Shown piece after piece: positions 1 through 8,734 of a stretch of DNA of 64,000 bases. The stretch is taken from NCBI GenBank assembly GCA_963781675.1, contig CAWAGF010000006.1, positions 496,001 to 560,000 of the forward strand, read 5' to 3'. The notes beneath the pieces are model-generated. The model saw only the letters and a list, made by a program, of their open reading frames with translations. It was not told the DNA's origin and ran no database searches. The position numbers and the translations under genes are program-made. Within the stretch, counting starts at the first letter, position 1; each line of letters starts with the position of its first letter. This DNA comes from SCTD01 sp963781675. GTDB lineage: Bacteria; Actinomycetota; Actinomycetes; Mycobacteriales; SCTD01.

Positions 1-1764
1 GCAGGAGCGCGCGGAAGCGCCTCGGACGACTCGGCGCAGGCGCGCGAGGTGTCCGAGCTGCAGGCCCAGGTGGGCTACCTCGAGCAGGAGGTCGGCGTCC
101 TGCGGCGCAAGCTCGCCGACTCCCCGCGGCAGGTCCGCCAGCTCGAGGAGAGCCTGTCGGCGGCGCAGTCCTCGGTCGCCGGTCTCACCGGCCAGAACGA
201 CCGGCTCGTCGGCACCCTGCGCGAGGCGCGGGACCAGATCGTCGCCCTCAAGGAGGAGGTCGAGCGCCTGGCCCAGCCGCCCAGTGGCTACGGCGTGTTC
301 CTGGAACGGCACGAGGACGACACCGTCGACGTGTTCACCGGCGGCCGCAAGCTGCGCGTGACCGTCAGCCCCGGCATCGAGCTCGACGAGCTGCGCAAGG
401 GCCAGGAGGTCATGCTCAACGAGGCGCTGAACGTCGTGAAGGCGCTGGAGTTCGAGACCCACGGCGACGTGGTGCTGCTCAAGGAGCTGCTGGCCGACGG
501 CGAGCGCGCGCTCGTGCTCGGCCACACCGACGAGGAGCGCGTCGTCGCGCTGGCCGACTCGCTCAAGGACGTCCCGCTCAAGGCCGGCGACTCGCTGCTG
601 CTCGACTCCCGCAGCGGCTGGGTCTACGAGCGCATCCCCAAGTCCGAGGTCGAGGAGCTGGTCCTCGAGGAGGTCCCCGACATCGACTACGGCGACATCG
701 GCGGGCTGGCCGGGCAGATCGAGCAGATCCGCGACGCCGTCGAGCTGCCGTTCCTGCACAAGGACCTGTTCAAGGAGCACCAGCTGCGGCCGCCGAAGGG
801 CGTGCTGCTGTACGGCCCGCCCGGGTGCGGGAAGACGCTCATCGCCAAGGCCGTCGCGAACAGCCTGGCCAAGAAGGTCGCCGAGGTCACCGGCAAGCCG
901 GACGGCCGCGCCTACTTCCTGAACATCAAGGGCCCGGAGCTGCTCAACAAGTACGTCGGCGAGACCGAGCGGCACATCCGCCTGGTCTTCCAGCGCGCCC
1001 GCGAGAAGGCCTCCGAGGGCACGCCCGTCATCGTCTTCTTCGACGAGATGGACTCCATCTTCCGCACCCGCGGGTCGGGCGTGAGCTCCGACGTCGAGAC
1101 GACGATCGTCCCGCAGCTGCTGAGCGAGATCGACGGCGTCGAGACGCTCGAGAACGTCGTCGTCATCGGCGCGTCCAACCGCGAGGACATGATCGACCCG
1201 GCGATCCTGCGTCCCGGCCGCCTCGACGTGAAGATCAAGATCGAGCGTCCCGACGCGGAGGCCGCCAAGGACATCTTCGGCAAGTACATCCGCACCGACC
1301 TGCCGCTGCACGCCGACGACCTGGCCGAGCACGGCGGCAGCCGCGAGGCGACCGTCGCGGCGATGATCCAGCGGACCGTCGAGCGCATCTACACCGAGGC
1401 GGAGGACAACCGCTTCATCGAGGTCACCTACGCCAACGGCGACAAGGAGGTCCTGTACTTCAAGGACTTCAACTCCGGCGCCATGATCGAGAACATCGTC
1501 GCCCGCGCCAAGAAGATGGCCATCAAGGACTTCCTCGAGACCGGTCAGAAGGGGCTGCGGCTGCAGCACCTCATGAGCGCGTGCATCGACGAGTTCAAGG
1601 AGAACGAGGACCTCCCGAACACCACGAACCCCGACGACTGGGCCCGCATCTCCGGCAAGAAGGGCGAGCGCATCGTCTACCTGCGCACGCTCGTCACCAG
1701 CGCGAAGGGCTCGGAGACCGGGCGCTCGATCGACACGGTCGCCAACACGGGTCAGTACCTCTAG
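1..1764 (+). CDS. arc: Proteasome-associated AAA+ ATPase (ARC/Mpa), 5'-truncated by window edge
   Basis: Forms the ATPase ring that binds pupylated proteins, unfolds them and feeds them into the 20S proteasome. The frame is open to the left edge and the residues before the first in-frame GTG (49) look like coding sequence, so the true start is probably outside the window. Counting from 49: N-terminal coiled coil (about 1-45, with RRKLADSPRQV, the Pup-binding helix region), OB-fold region (about 75-180), Walker A GPPGCGKT (256-263), Walker B VIVFFDEMDS (327-336), and the C-terminal tail GQYL, which docks in the proteasome alpha-ring and opens the gate. It heads the pupylation locus, with dop 68 bp downstream. 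Confidence 0.96.
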   Translation, partial: AGARGSASDDSAQAREVSELQAQVGYLEQEVGVLRRKLADSPRQVRQLEESLSAAQSSVAGLTGQNDRLVGTLREARDQIVALKEEVERLAQPPSGYGVFLERHEDDTVDVFTGGRKLRVTVSPGIELDELRKGQEVMLNEALNVVKALEFETHGDVVLLKELLADGERALVLGHTDEERVVALADSLKDVPLKAGDSLLLDSRSGWVYERIPKSEVEELVLEEVPDIDYGDIGGLAGQIEQIRDAVELPFLHKDLFKEHQLRPPKGVLLYGPPGCGKTLIAKAVANSLAKKVAEVTGKPDGRAYFLNIKGPELLNKYVGETERHIRLVFQRAREKASEGTPVIVFFDEMDSIFRTRGSGVSSDVETTIVPQLLSEIDGVETLENVVVIGASNREDMIDPAILRPGRLDVKIKIERPDAEAAKDIFGKYIRTDLPLHADDLAEHGGSREATVAAMIQRTVERIYTEAEDNRFIEVTYANGDKEVLYFKDFNSGAMIENIVARAKKMAIKDFLETGQKGLRLQHLMSACIDEFKENEDLPNTTNPDDWARISGKKGERIVYLRTLVTSAKGSETGRSIDTVANTGQYL

Positions 1765-1820
1765 GGACACTCGACACCTCCGTCGCTGCCGCAAGACGCG
1801 CCGGGGTCCCCGTCCGCACC

Positions 1821-1826
1821 TAGGCT
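1821..1826 (+). promoter_or_regulatory. Candidate leaderless -10 element of dop
   Basis: TAGGCT ends 6 bases before the dop ATG and no Shine-Dalgarno sequence lies between. In actinobacteria a TANNNT hexamer at this distance places the transcription start on the start codon (leaderless mRNA). The same arrangement recurs at many genes here. Inferred from spacing; no -35 was required. Confidence 0.5.
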
Positions 1827-1832
1827 CGGCCC

Positions 1833-3356
1833 ATGACCACGCGCCGCGTCATGGGCATCGAGACGGAGTACGGCGTGTCCGTGCCCGGGCAGCCCGCGAG
1901 CGGCGCGATGGTCGCCTCCAGCCAGGTCGTGAACGGCTGGGCCAGCGGCATGGCCGAGGGACCGGCGCGCAGCCGCCGCACGCGCTGGGACTTCGAGGAG
2001 GAGAACCCGCTCCGCGACGCCCGCGGGTTCGACGTCGGCGCCGGCATGAGCGACCACGAGCTCGACGACGACCTGGGCCTGGCGAACGTCATCCTCACCA
2101 ACGGCGCCCGGCTCTACGTCGACCACGCCCACCCGGAGTACAGCGCGCCGGAGGTCACGAACCCGCGCGACGCGGTGCTGTGGGACAAGGCGGGGGAGCG
2201 GGTCATGGCCACCGCGGCCGAGCGCGCCCTGCGGGTGCCGGGGACGCCGAACATCCTGCTGTACAAGAACAACACCGACAACAAGGGTGCGTCCTACGGC
2301 ACCCACGAGAACTACCTGATGGCGCGCCGTACGCCGTTCGCCGACATCGTCCGGCACCTCACGCCGTTCTTCGTCAGCCGCCAGGTGGTCACCGGCGCAG
2401 GCCGGGTCGGGATCGGCCAGGACGGGCGCGAGCACGGCTTCCAGCTCAGCCAGCGGGCCGACTTCTTCGAGGTCGAGGTCGGCCTGGAGACGACCCTCAA
2501 GCGGCCGATCATCAACACCCGGGACGAGCCGCACGCCGACCCGGACAAGTACCGCCGGCTGCACGTCATCATCGGCGACGCCAACCTCTCCGAGATCTCG
2601 ACCTACCTCAAGGTCGGCACCACCGCGCTGGTGCTCGCGATGATCGAGGACGGCTGGCTGAGCGCGAACGGGATCGACCTGTCCGTCGACGGCCCGGTCA
2701 GCGCGCTGCGCCAGGTGTCGCACGACCCGACGCTGAAGCGGCTGGTGCACCTTCGCGACGGCCGCCGCATGACAGCGGTGCAGCTGCAGCTGGAGTACCT
2801 CGAGCAGGCGCGCAAGCACGTGGAGGACCGGCTGGGGGCCGACGCCGACGCCCAGACCCTCGACGTGCTGGCCCGCTGGGAGTCGGTGCTGGACCGGCTG
2901 TCCGGCGACCCGATGTCGCTCTCGCGGGAGCTCGACTGGGTCGCCAAGCTGGCGATCCTCGACGGCTACCGCGACCGCGAGGGCCTCGGCTGGGACGCGC
3001 CGAAGCTGCACCTGGTCGACCTGCAGTACAGCGACGTCCGCCCGGAGAAGGGGCTCTACAACCGGCTCGTGCAGAGCGGGCGGATGGAGCTGCTGCTCAC
3101 GGAGGACGAGGTGCGCGCGGCGGTCGACAGCCCGCCGGAGGACACGCGGGCCTACTTCCGCGGGACGTGCCTGTCCCGGTTCCCCGGCGAGGTCGCGGCG
3201 GCGTCGTGGGACTCCGTCATCTTCGACGTCGGTCGCGAGTCGCTGCAGCGGGTGCCGACGCTGGAGCCGCTGCGCGGGACCAAGTCGCACGTCGGCGAGC
3301 TGCTGGAGCGGTCGTCCAGCGCGGTGCAGCTGGTGGAGGCGCTGACCCGCCGCTAG
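1833..3356 (+). CDS. dop: Depupylase/deamidase of Pup (Dop)
   Basis: Carboxylate-amine ligase fold enzyme that removes Pup from substrates and, where Pup ends in Gln, deamidates it. The N-terminal nucleotide-binding motif GIETEYG is at residues 8-14, and the candidate catalytic Asp is D97 in YVDHAHPEY. A Dop-loop-type insertion (about 40-75, rich in charged residues) that PafA lacks separates it from the ligase at 11954. The length of 507 aa is normal. Pup here ends in Glu (7278), so deamidation should not be needed and depupylation is the likely main job. The stop overlaps the end of the opposite-strand gene at 3353 by 4 bp. Confidence 0.95.
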   Translation: MTTRRVMGIETEYGVSVPGQPASGAMVASSQVVNGWASGMAEGPARSRRTRWDFEEENPLRDARGFDVGAGMSDHELDDDLGLANVILTNGARLYVDHAHPEYSAPEVTNPRDAVLWDKAGERVMATAAERALRVPGTPNILLYKNNTDNKGASYGTHENYLMARRTPFADIVRHLTPFFVSRQVVTGAGRVGIGQDGREHGFQLSQRADFFEVEVGLETTLKRPIINTRDEPHADPDKYRRLHVIIGDANLSEISTYLKVGTTALVLAMIEDGWLSANGIDLSVDGPVSALRQVSHDPTLKRLVHLRDGRRMTAVQLQLEYLEQARKHVEDRLGADADAQTLDVLARWESVLDRLSGDPMSLSRELDWVAKLAILDGYRDREGLGWDAPKLHLVDLQYSDVRPEKGLYNRLVQSGRMELLLTEDEVRAAVDSPPEDTRAYFRGTCLSRFPGEVAAASWDSVIFDVGRESLQRVPTLEPLRGTKSHVGELLERSSSAVQLVEALTRR

Positions 3357-4183
3357 CGCCGCCGCAGGCGGTCGAGCTCGGCGCGCGCCTGCTCCTCGGT
3401 CCGCTGCGCCTTCCGCACTTCGTCCACCGCCTTCTGGCTCTCCCGCTCGGCAGCCCTGCGCTGCTGGTCGGCCTCGTGCGCGGCGTCCTGCGCCACGGCC
3501 AGCGCCGCCCGCAGCCGCTCGACGTCCGCGTGCGCCTGCTCCACTCGGTGCTCTGCGGCAGCCCGCTCCGCCTCCAGCCGCTCGCACTCCCGGACCCGGT
3601 CGTCCAGCCGGCCGGCCGCCTCCAGAGCCGCGGCCTCGGCGGCGGCGACCCCGTCGTCGGGCCTCGTCTTCTTGTCGGCCTTCGCGGCCACCGGCGTGCC
3701 GACGGCGCCCTCCAGGTCGACGCTCCCGAAGCCGGCGTACGACAGGGCGCGCACCAGGCGGCCGGACCGCACGGCGTCGGCGGACGCCGGGTCCGCGAGC
3801 GCCGCCTCGAGGGTGGAGGACACCTCGTCGCGCAGGGCCGCCGTCGCGGAGCGGCCGGCCAGCTCGACGGCGCGGGAGGTGACGGCGCCGACCAGCTCGC
3901 GCCGCTGCGCGCCGAGCTGCCGCAGCTCGTCGCCCTGCCCCTGCGCCTGCGCCTCGGCGAGCGCCGGCCCGAGGGAGAGCAGCTGCTCGAGCAGGTCGGC
4001 CTCCTCGGTGACGAGCAGGTTCACCAGCCAGGCCCCGACGCTCGGCTTGCGCAGCGCCTTGACCTGCTTGGCGAGCTCCGCGTCGCCGTCCGCCTTCGCC
4101 TGCTTGGCGGCGGCGTCCCGGGCCGCGGTGAACTCCTCCGGCGCGAGCGCGTACAGCCGGTCGGCGGTGTCGTCCAGGGTCAC
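3353..4183 (-). CDS. Conserved actinobacterial coiled-coil protein, function unknown
   Basis: A 276-residue protein rich in Ala, Glu, Arg and Gln. Residues about 1-150 look like a helical domain (LYALAPEEFTAARDA near the N-terminus), and about 170-276 is a long charged coiled coil ending in RLRRR. It has no signal peptide and no membrane segment. It runs convergent to dop and overlaps its stop by 4 bp. It belongs to the block that separates dop from pup, which are usually adjacent. I do not recognise a function; a structural or DNA-associated coiled-coil role is only a guess. Confidence 0.75.
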   Translation of the reverse strand: MTLDDTADRLYALAPEEFTAARDAAAKQAKADGDAELAKQVKALRKPSVGAWLVNLLVTEEADLLEQLLSLGPALAEAQAQGQGDELRQLGAQRRELVGAVTSRAVELAGRSATAALRDEVSSTLEAALADPASADAVRSGRLVRALSYAGFGSVDLEGAVGTPVAAKADKKTRPDDGVAAAEAAALEAAGRLDDRVRECERLEAERAAAEHRVEQAHADVERLRAALAVAQDAAHEADQQRRAAERESQKAVDEVRKAQRTEEQARAELDRLRRR

Positions 4184-4200
4184 GCCCCGATCGGTGCCCG

Positions 4201-6529
4201 CTACTCCTTGCGGGCCACGGTCGCGGTGTCCCGGCTGGGCTCGTGCGTGTCGTCGCCCGCGTACACGACGTCGACCTCGACGGACCGGGCGCTGCCCTTG
4301 GGATAGCTCGCGCGGGCCGTCGCGCGGCCGTCGGAGCCGGTCGTCGCCGGGTAGTCCGCTCCGTCGAAGGTGAACACGACGGACGCGCCGGCCACGGGCG
4401 CGCCGCCCGCGGTGGTGAGCGTCGCCGCGAGGCGGACGGCCTTCTGGGGACCGGCCATGGTGTCGCCGTCGTACGCCAGCTCGGTGACGGCCCTGGCCGG
4501 CGCGGCGGGCGGGGCCTCGTCGAACGCAGCGTCGCCGGCGGTGGTCACCAGCGGCTTCTCGAAGCCCCGGCCGTACTGCTCGCCGACCGAGCCGTCGCGC
4601 TCACCGGGCAGGAAGACCTGTCGCTGCGAGAACACGATCTCGGTCACCGGGACGGTCTGCCGGGCGTTGTCGCTGTCGGCGAGGAACAGCAGGTGCACGC
4701 CGTGCGCGCCGATGTCGCCCTGGAAGAAGGCGGTGCTGCTGTCGACCACGCCGTCCTCCGGCGTCCAGCAGCGGCGCGGCTGGCCGGTGGCCGGGTCGGT
4801 CGTCGGCTCGCCGGCGCTGCGCAGCTTGAGGCGCGGGCCGGGGTTCGTGCCGGTGGCGTCGTCGAAGCAGGCGTCGTCGCGGTAGTAGGGCACGGCCGCG
4901 ACGCTCTGGGCGAAGCCGCCCGGGGTGACGCTGGTCGGCTCGAAGGAGTACCGGTCGACGATGGTGCCGGCCGGGCCGGCGGTGACCGACCAGTCGAGCG
5001 CCGCGCCGGGCTTGCTCATCGTCGGGTCGGTGACGTCGAAGCTCTGGTGGTACGGCAGCGAGCACGCGCCGGCCGTCCGGTAGACCTCGCGGTAGGTCTG
5101 GCGTCACGCCGCCGGTGCCGTTCGCGTCGTACTTGGCGTTGCAGGGGTCGTCGAAGTTGCCGAGCACCTCGTCGTTCCGGCCGTCGACGGCGACGCCGTC
5201 CGGGACGTTCGGGTTGTAGTGCCGGGTCATGACGCCGGCGTTGTAGTCCCACTGGGCGTAGATGCCGTCCAGCGGCGGGATGACGTGCACGCGCAGCCAG
5301 GTCTTCATGACCATGTCGTCGCGGTAGAAGGTCTCGCGGCGGATCACGTTGGTGCCGCTGTCGGCGCCCCACGTCTCGCGCACCGTGCGGACCGGGCCGG
5401 TCCGCTCGCCGAGCAGGGTGGAGGAGCCGCCCCAGTTGGTGTCCTCCTCCTCGTAGCCGCAGCACGGGGTCTCGGACTCGGCGTCCTGCTGGAACGCGCG
5501 GGCCTTCCAGCGGTCGACCAGGTCCGCGCCGTACGTCGTCGCCTCGTCCTCCTTGACGCGCACGTCGGTCATCAGCCAGCGGCCGTCGTAGCGGTACCGG
5601 TAGCGGTCGGTCTCCACCGTCGCGAGGTCGCGCGGGCGGCGGCGCTGGACGTCCGGCGTGCCGTCGGCCTTGAGCACGACGTTGCCGTCGGCGTCGCAGT
5701 ACGGGCCGGCCGCGGCGTTGCCGTAGTTGTCGTACGAGGACTCGCTCTTCTCGAACGTCCCCGCGTTGGCGTCGCGGGTGTAGCGGACGTAGCCGCTGCC
5801 GGCGTCGAACGTGGGGGCGAGCCCCTGCATGACGTAGAGGTAGCTCGCCTGCTGGGTCAGCGGGTCGACGACCGTGACCTGCTTGACGCCGGTCGTGCCG
5901 TGCGGGCGCAGCGCGTCGGCGGGCGCCTGGGCGCCGGCGTCGCGGGCCATGAAGACGACCTCGTCGTTGCTGTCGAGGCCCTTGATCGGGTCGACGGCCC
6001 TCTCGCTGGCGGCGACGGCCTGGCACGGGTCGGTGGGGGAGGACTCGGTGAAGCGGAAGCCCTCGCGGTCGAAGGCGTACGTCGTGTGCTGGTCCTCGCC
6101 GCTGTAGACCGCGAAGCCGGACGCGCTGTTGTCGAGGTAGCGGGTGAAGACCTCGTCGACCTGGAACGGCACCTCGACGAAGCGGCTGCCGTCCCACTTC
6201 CAGCCGGACAGCGTCGCCACGTCGGTGCCCTCGGGCGCCACCAGCGTGCTGCTGTCGACCTCGGGGTCCTCGTAGTGGTTGTGCTCGCACTGCTCGTCGA
6301 AGCTCTGGCAGTCGAACAGGTCCGTGAGCGGCGCCTTGGCGGTCACGTTGCTCGGCACGGCCCAGGTGCCGAACGCCTCGCCGGTCAGCACGACCGGGTC
6401 GACCTGGCGGGCGGCGGCGACGGTGGGGTCGGGCACCGGAAGCGGTGCTGCCTGCGCGGGCAGCAGCGTGACGGCGGCGGGCAGGCCGACGGTGGCGGAC
6501 AGGGCGAGGACGAGGGTGCGGCGCAGCAT
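4201..6529 (-). pseudogene. Large secreted protein with C-terminal Ig/transthyretin-like domain, one frameshift
   Basis: The N-terminus has a clear Sec signal peptide (MLRRTLVLALSATVGLPAAV, cleavage after about residue 27). The mature part is rich in Asp, aromatic and Thr residues with several Cys, typical of an exported, disulfide-bonded protein. The last 90 or so residues form a beta-rich repeat (AGASVVFTFDGADYPATTGSDG) of the bacterial Ig/prealbumin type. The reading frame breaks near 5105: the part read from 6529 continues in another frame through TYREVYRTAGACSLPYHQS down to the stop at 4201. Adding one base restores a single protein of about 775 aa, so a sequencing error or a fresh mutation is likely. 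Function unknown. Confidence 0.7.
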
Positions 6530-6647
6530 GCCCGTCTACTTCGCGGCCCTGGCACGGATGCCTGTTGTGACCGCTCACAGCAGGTCGTGGGCGCGCTTGG
6601 AGCGGGTACAGGCCCCGCGACAGCCCCACGACCCCGGGAGACCCCGC

Positions 6648-7003
6648 ATGGCCCAGCACCGCATCCCCGCCACCTCGCTGCCGGAGGGCTCCGTCGGCCG
6701 CGCGGGCCCCTGGACGGTCGCGAACCGCAAGGGCGAGGTGAAGGCCGTCAGCTCGCGCTGCCGCCACCAGCTGGCCGACCTGTCGAAGGGGTCGCTGGAC
6801 GCGGACGGCTGCCTGGTGTGCCCCTGGCACGGCAGCAGGTACGACCTCGACAGCGGCAAGATGGTCGAGGGCCCCAAGGGCTTCCTCTTCTACGTCGGCA
6901 GGACGCCCGGCTACACGCAGGTGGTCAAGGCGTACGGGCTGGTGCTGAAGCTGCGCCGCCGGAGCGGTCCGGCGCGAACGCGGACACGCTCGTCGTGGAG
7001 TAG
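6648..7003 (+). CDS. Rieske-type [2Fe-2S] ferredoxin-like protein, probable C-terminal frameshift
   Basis: Small Rieske domain protein of about 118 aa. Both cluster ligand pairs are visible: CRH in VSSRCRHQLAD and CPWH in GCLVCPWHGSRYDL, with the usual GPKG and proline-rich loop after them. Such proteins carry electrons to a partner oxygenase or reductase; the partner is not evident here. The family-like ending (ANADTLVVE, stop at 7001-7003) is in a different frame from the start, which suggests a one-base error near 6970. Without a shift the frame stays open and runs into pup. There is no convincing Shine-Dalgarno before the ATG. Confidence 0.8.
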
Positions 7004-7070
7004 GCGGCGCCTGTCGTACCGCGCGGATACTGTCGCTGCAGGACGTCGAGCGACACGCGAGGAGCACCCG

Positions 7071-7280
7071 ATGGCCACGAGGGACAGCGGCGGGCAGGAC
7101 CGGACGACCAAGCGCAGCGAGGACGTCGAGGAGACGCAGGCCGAGGCCACGTCGGACGTCCAGGAGCGCGTCGGGAAGCTGACCGACGACGTCGATGCGC
7201 TGCTGGACGACATCGACGAGGCGCTCGAGGAGAACGCGGAGGAGTTCGTGAAGGGGTTCGTACAAAAAGGGGGAGAGTGA
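7071..7280 (+). CDS. pup: Prokaryotic ubiquitin-like protein Pup
   Basis: The 69-residue protein tag that PafA attaches to lysines of proteasome substrates. It is acidic and mostly disordered; the helical ARC-binding segment (about 22-52, VQERVGKLTDDVDALLDDID) is followed by the conserved tail EEFVKGFVQKGGE. It already ends in Glu, so it can be ligated without Dop deamidation. The start ATG is preceded by a good Shine-Dalgarno (GAGGAG) 8 bases upstream. The last bases overlap the GTG of the HNH gene (7277). Pup is not next to dop, as it usually is, but about 3.7 kb downstream, and prcB follows after the HNH gene. Confidence 0.95.
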   Translation: MATRDSGGQDRTTKRSEDVEETQAEATSDVQERVGKLTDDVDALLDDIDEALEENAEEFVKGFVQKGGE

Positions 7281-7996
7281 TCGACAAAATGCCGTCGTCT
7301 GGATCGGCGCGCTGCCCCGACTGCGAGGCCGACAAGCCTCTCGACGAGTTCCCCCTGAACAAGAGCCGCAGCGACGGGTCACGGCCTCTACTGCAAGCCG
7401 TGCTTCGCCATCCGGTACAAGGCCTACCGGGAGCGGAAGGCGGCCGCCGCAGGACGGACGGTCACTGACACGGCAGCTCCCCGAGGGCTCCATGGCGTAC
7501 TGCCCGGACTGCGAGCAGTCCTACCGGTCGCGGATTTCGCCCGCGACCGGTCCTCACGCAGCGTGGCCATCCGCTGCTACTGCAAGCCCTGCAACAACGC
7601 GCGCAGCCGGAGAGCCGCATGCGCCTCCACGGTGGTAGCCGTGAGTACCACCTGCAGCGCCGGTACGGCATCTCGGCAGCTGAAGTGCAGGTGCTCATCG
7701 AGCAGCAGGGGAGCGTCTGCGCGATCTGCCGCGAGCGTCCGCCGCAGCACGTGGACCATGACCACATGACCGGGCGCGTGCGTGGTGTGCTGTGCTCCTG
7801 CTGCAACCAGGGCCTGGGCAACTTCCGGGACCGCGCGGACGTCATGCGCAGCGCGATCGACTACCTCGAGAGGACCACGTGGCAGAGGCAGCAGGTGTGT
7901 CCGGGCGTCTACCGGCTCACTTCACCGCGACCGGCAGCAGCTCCTTCACCGAGTTCCTCGGAGCTGCGGCGCCTGATCTCCTCCCGTCGCGGCTGA
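7277..7996 (+). pseudogene. Endonuclease VII-type HNH protein, four frameshifts
   Basis: The pieces, read across frames, give a protein with two repeated zinc-ribbon units (CPDCEADKPLDEF... YCKPCF, then YCPDCEQ ... YCKPCNNARSR) followed by a recombination endonuclease VII domain (REYHLQRRYGIS; CAIC; HVDHDHMTGRVRGVLC; CNQGLGNFRD). Frame changes occur near 7378, 7470, 7522 and 7610 with zero net shift over 240 codons. Homologues of this type are known between pup and prcB in some actinobacteria. The last 118 bases overlap prcB in another frame. Either the locus is decayed or the sequence carries local errors; the intact motifs favour errors. The role is unknown; by domain it is a DNA nuclease. 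Confidence 0.7.
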
Positions 7997-8700
7997 CCCT
8001 GCCCGCCGGCACGGTGGACGCCCCGCACGGCACGACGATCGTCGCCGTCACCCACGCCAGCGGCGTCGTCATGGCCGGCGACCGCCGCGCCACGATGGGC
8101 AACATCATCGCGCAGCGCGACATCGAGAAGGTCTTCCCGGCCGACGAGTTCAGCTGCGTCGGCATCGCCGGCACGGCCGGCCTCGCGATCGAGATGGTGC
8201 GCCTGTTCCAGGTCGAGCTCGAGCACTTCGAGAAGCTCGAGGGCCACGTGCTGAGCCTGGACGGCAAGGCCAACCGCCTGTCCGCGATGATCCGCGGCAA
8301 CCTCGGCATGGCGATGCAGGGCCTCGCCGTCGTGCCGCTGTTCGCCGGCTACGACCTCGACGGGAGCGTCGGGCGGATCTTCAGCTACGACGTCACCGGC
8401 GGGCGCTACGAGGAGCACAGCTTCCACAGCGTCGGCTCCGGCAGCATCTTCGCGCGCGGGGCGCTCAAGAAGCGCTACCGCGACGGCATCACGGAGGCCG
8501 AGGCGGTCAAGCTGTGCGTCGACGCGCTCTACGACGCAGCAGACGACGACAGCGCCACCGGCGGGCCGGACCTCACGCGCAAGATCTGGCCGGTCGTCAT
8601 GAGCGTCACCGACGAGGGCCTGCGCCGGCTGCCGGACGACGAGGTCGGGGCGGTCGTGCAGACCGTCGTCGACGAGCGCATGACGAACCCGGGCGGCTGA
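7879..8700 (+). CDS. prcB: 20S proteasome beta subunit
   Basis: Catalytic subunit of the proteasome. I start it at GTG 7879 (GAGAGG just upstream), giving SGRLPAHFTATGSSSFTEF, the usual propeptide sequence. The propeptide ends HG before the catalytic Thr52 (HGTTIVAV); cleavage exposes this Thr as the nucleophile. The N-terminal nucleophile fold then shows GVVMAGDRRATMGN with the conserved Asp and Arg, and the helper Lys in DIEKVF. The 273-residue precursor is normal in size. It overlaps the HNH gene by 118 bp, and prcA follows after a 34-bp gap with its own ribosome-binding site, so the two are very probably co-transcribed and assemble as alpha7-beta7-beta7-alpha7. Confidence 0.96.
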   Translation: MAEAAGVSGRLPAHFTATGSSSFTEFLGAAAPDLLPSRLTLPAGTVDAPHGTTIVAVTHASGVVMAGDRRATMGNIIAQRDIEKVFPADEFSCVGIAGTAGLAIEMVRLFQVELEHFEKLEGHVLSLDGKANRLSAMIRGNLGMAMQGLAVVPLFAGYDLDGSVGRIFSYDVTGGRYEEHSFHSVGSGSIFARGALKKRYRDGITEAEAVKLCVDALYDAADDDSATGGPDLTRKIWPVVMSVTDEGLRRLPDDEVGAVVQTVVDERMTNPGG

Positions 8701-8734
8701 GCGTGCCGGCCCAGAGCGCGACGCGAGGAGAGCA

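Noticed and set aside
1761..3587. A 608-codon minus-strand frame opposite dop
   Set aside because: Shadow frame of dop; no domain is recognisable.
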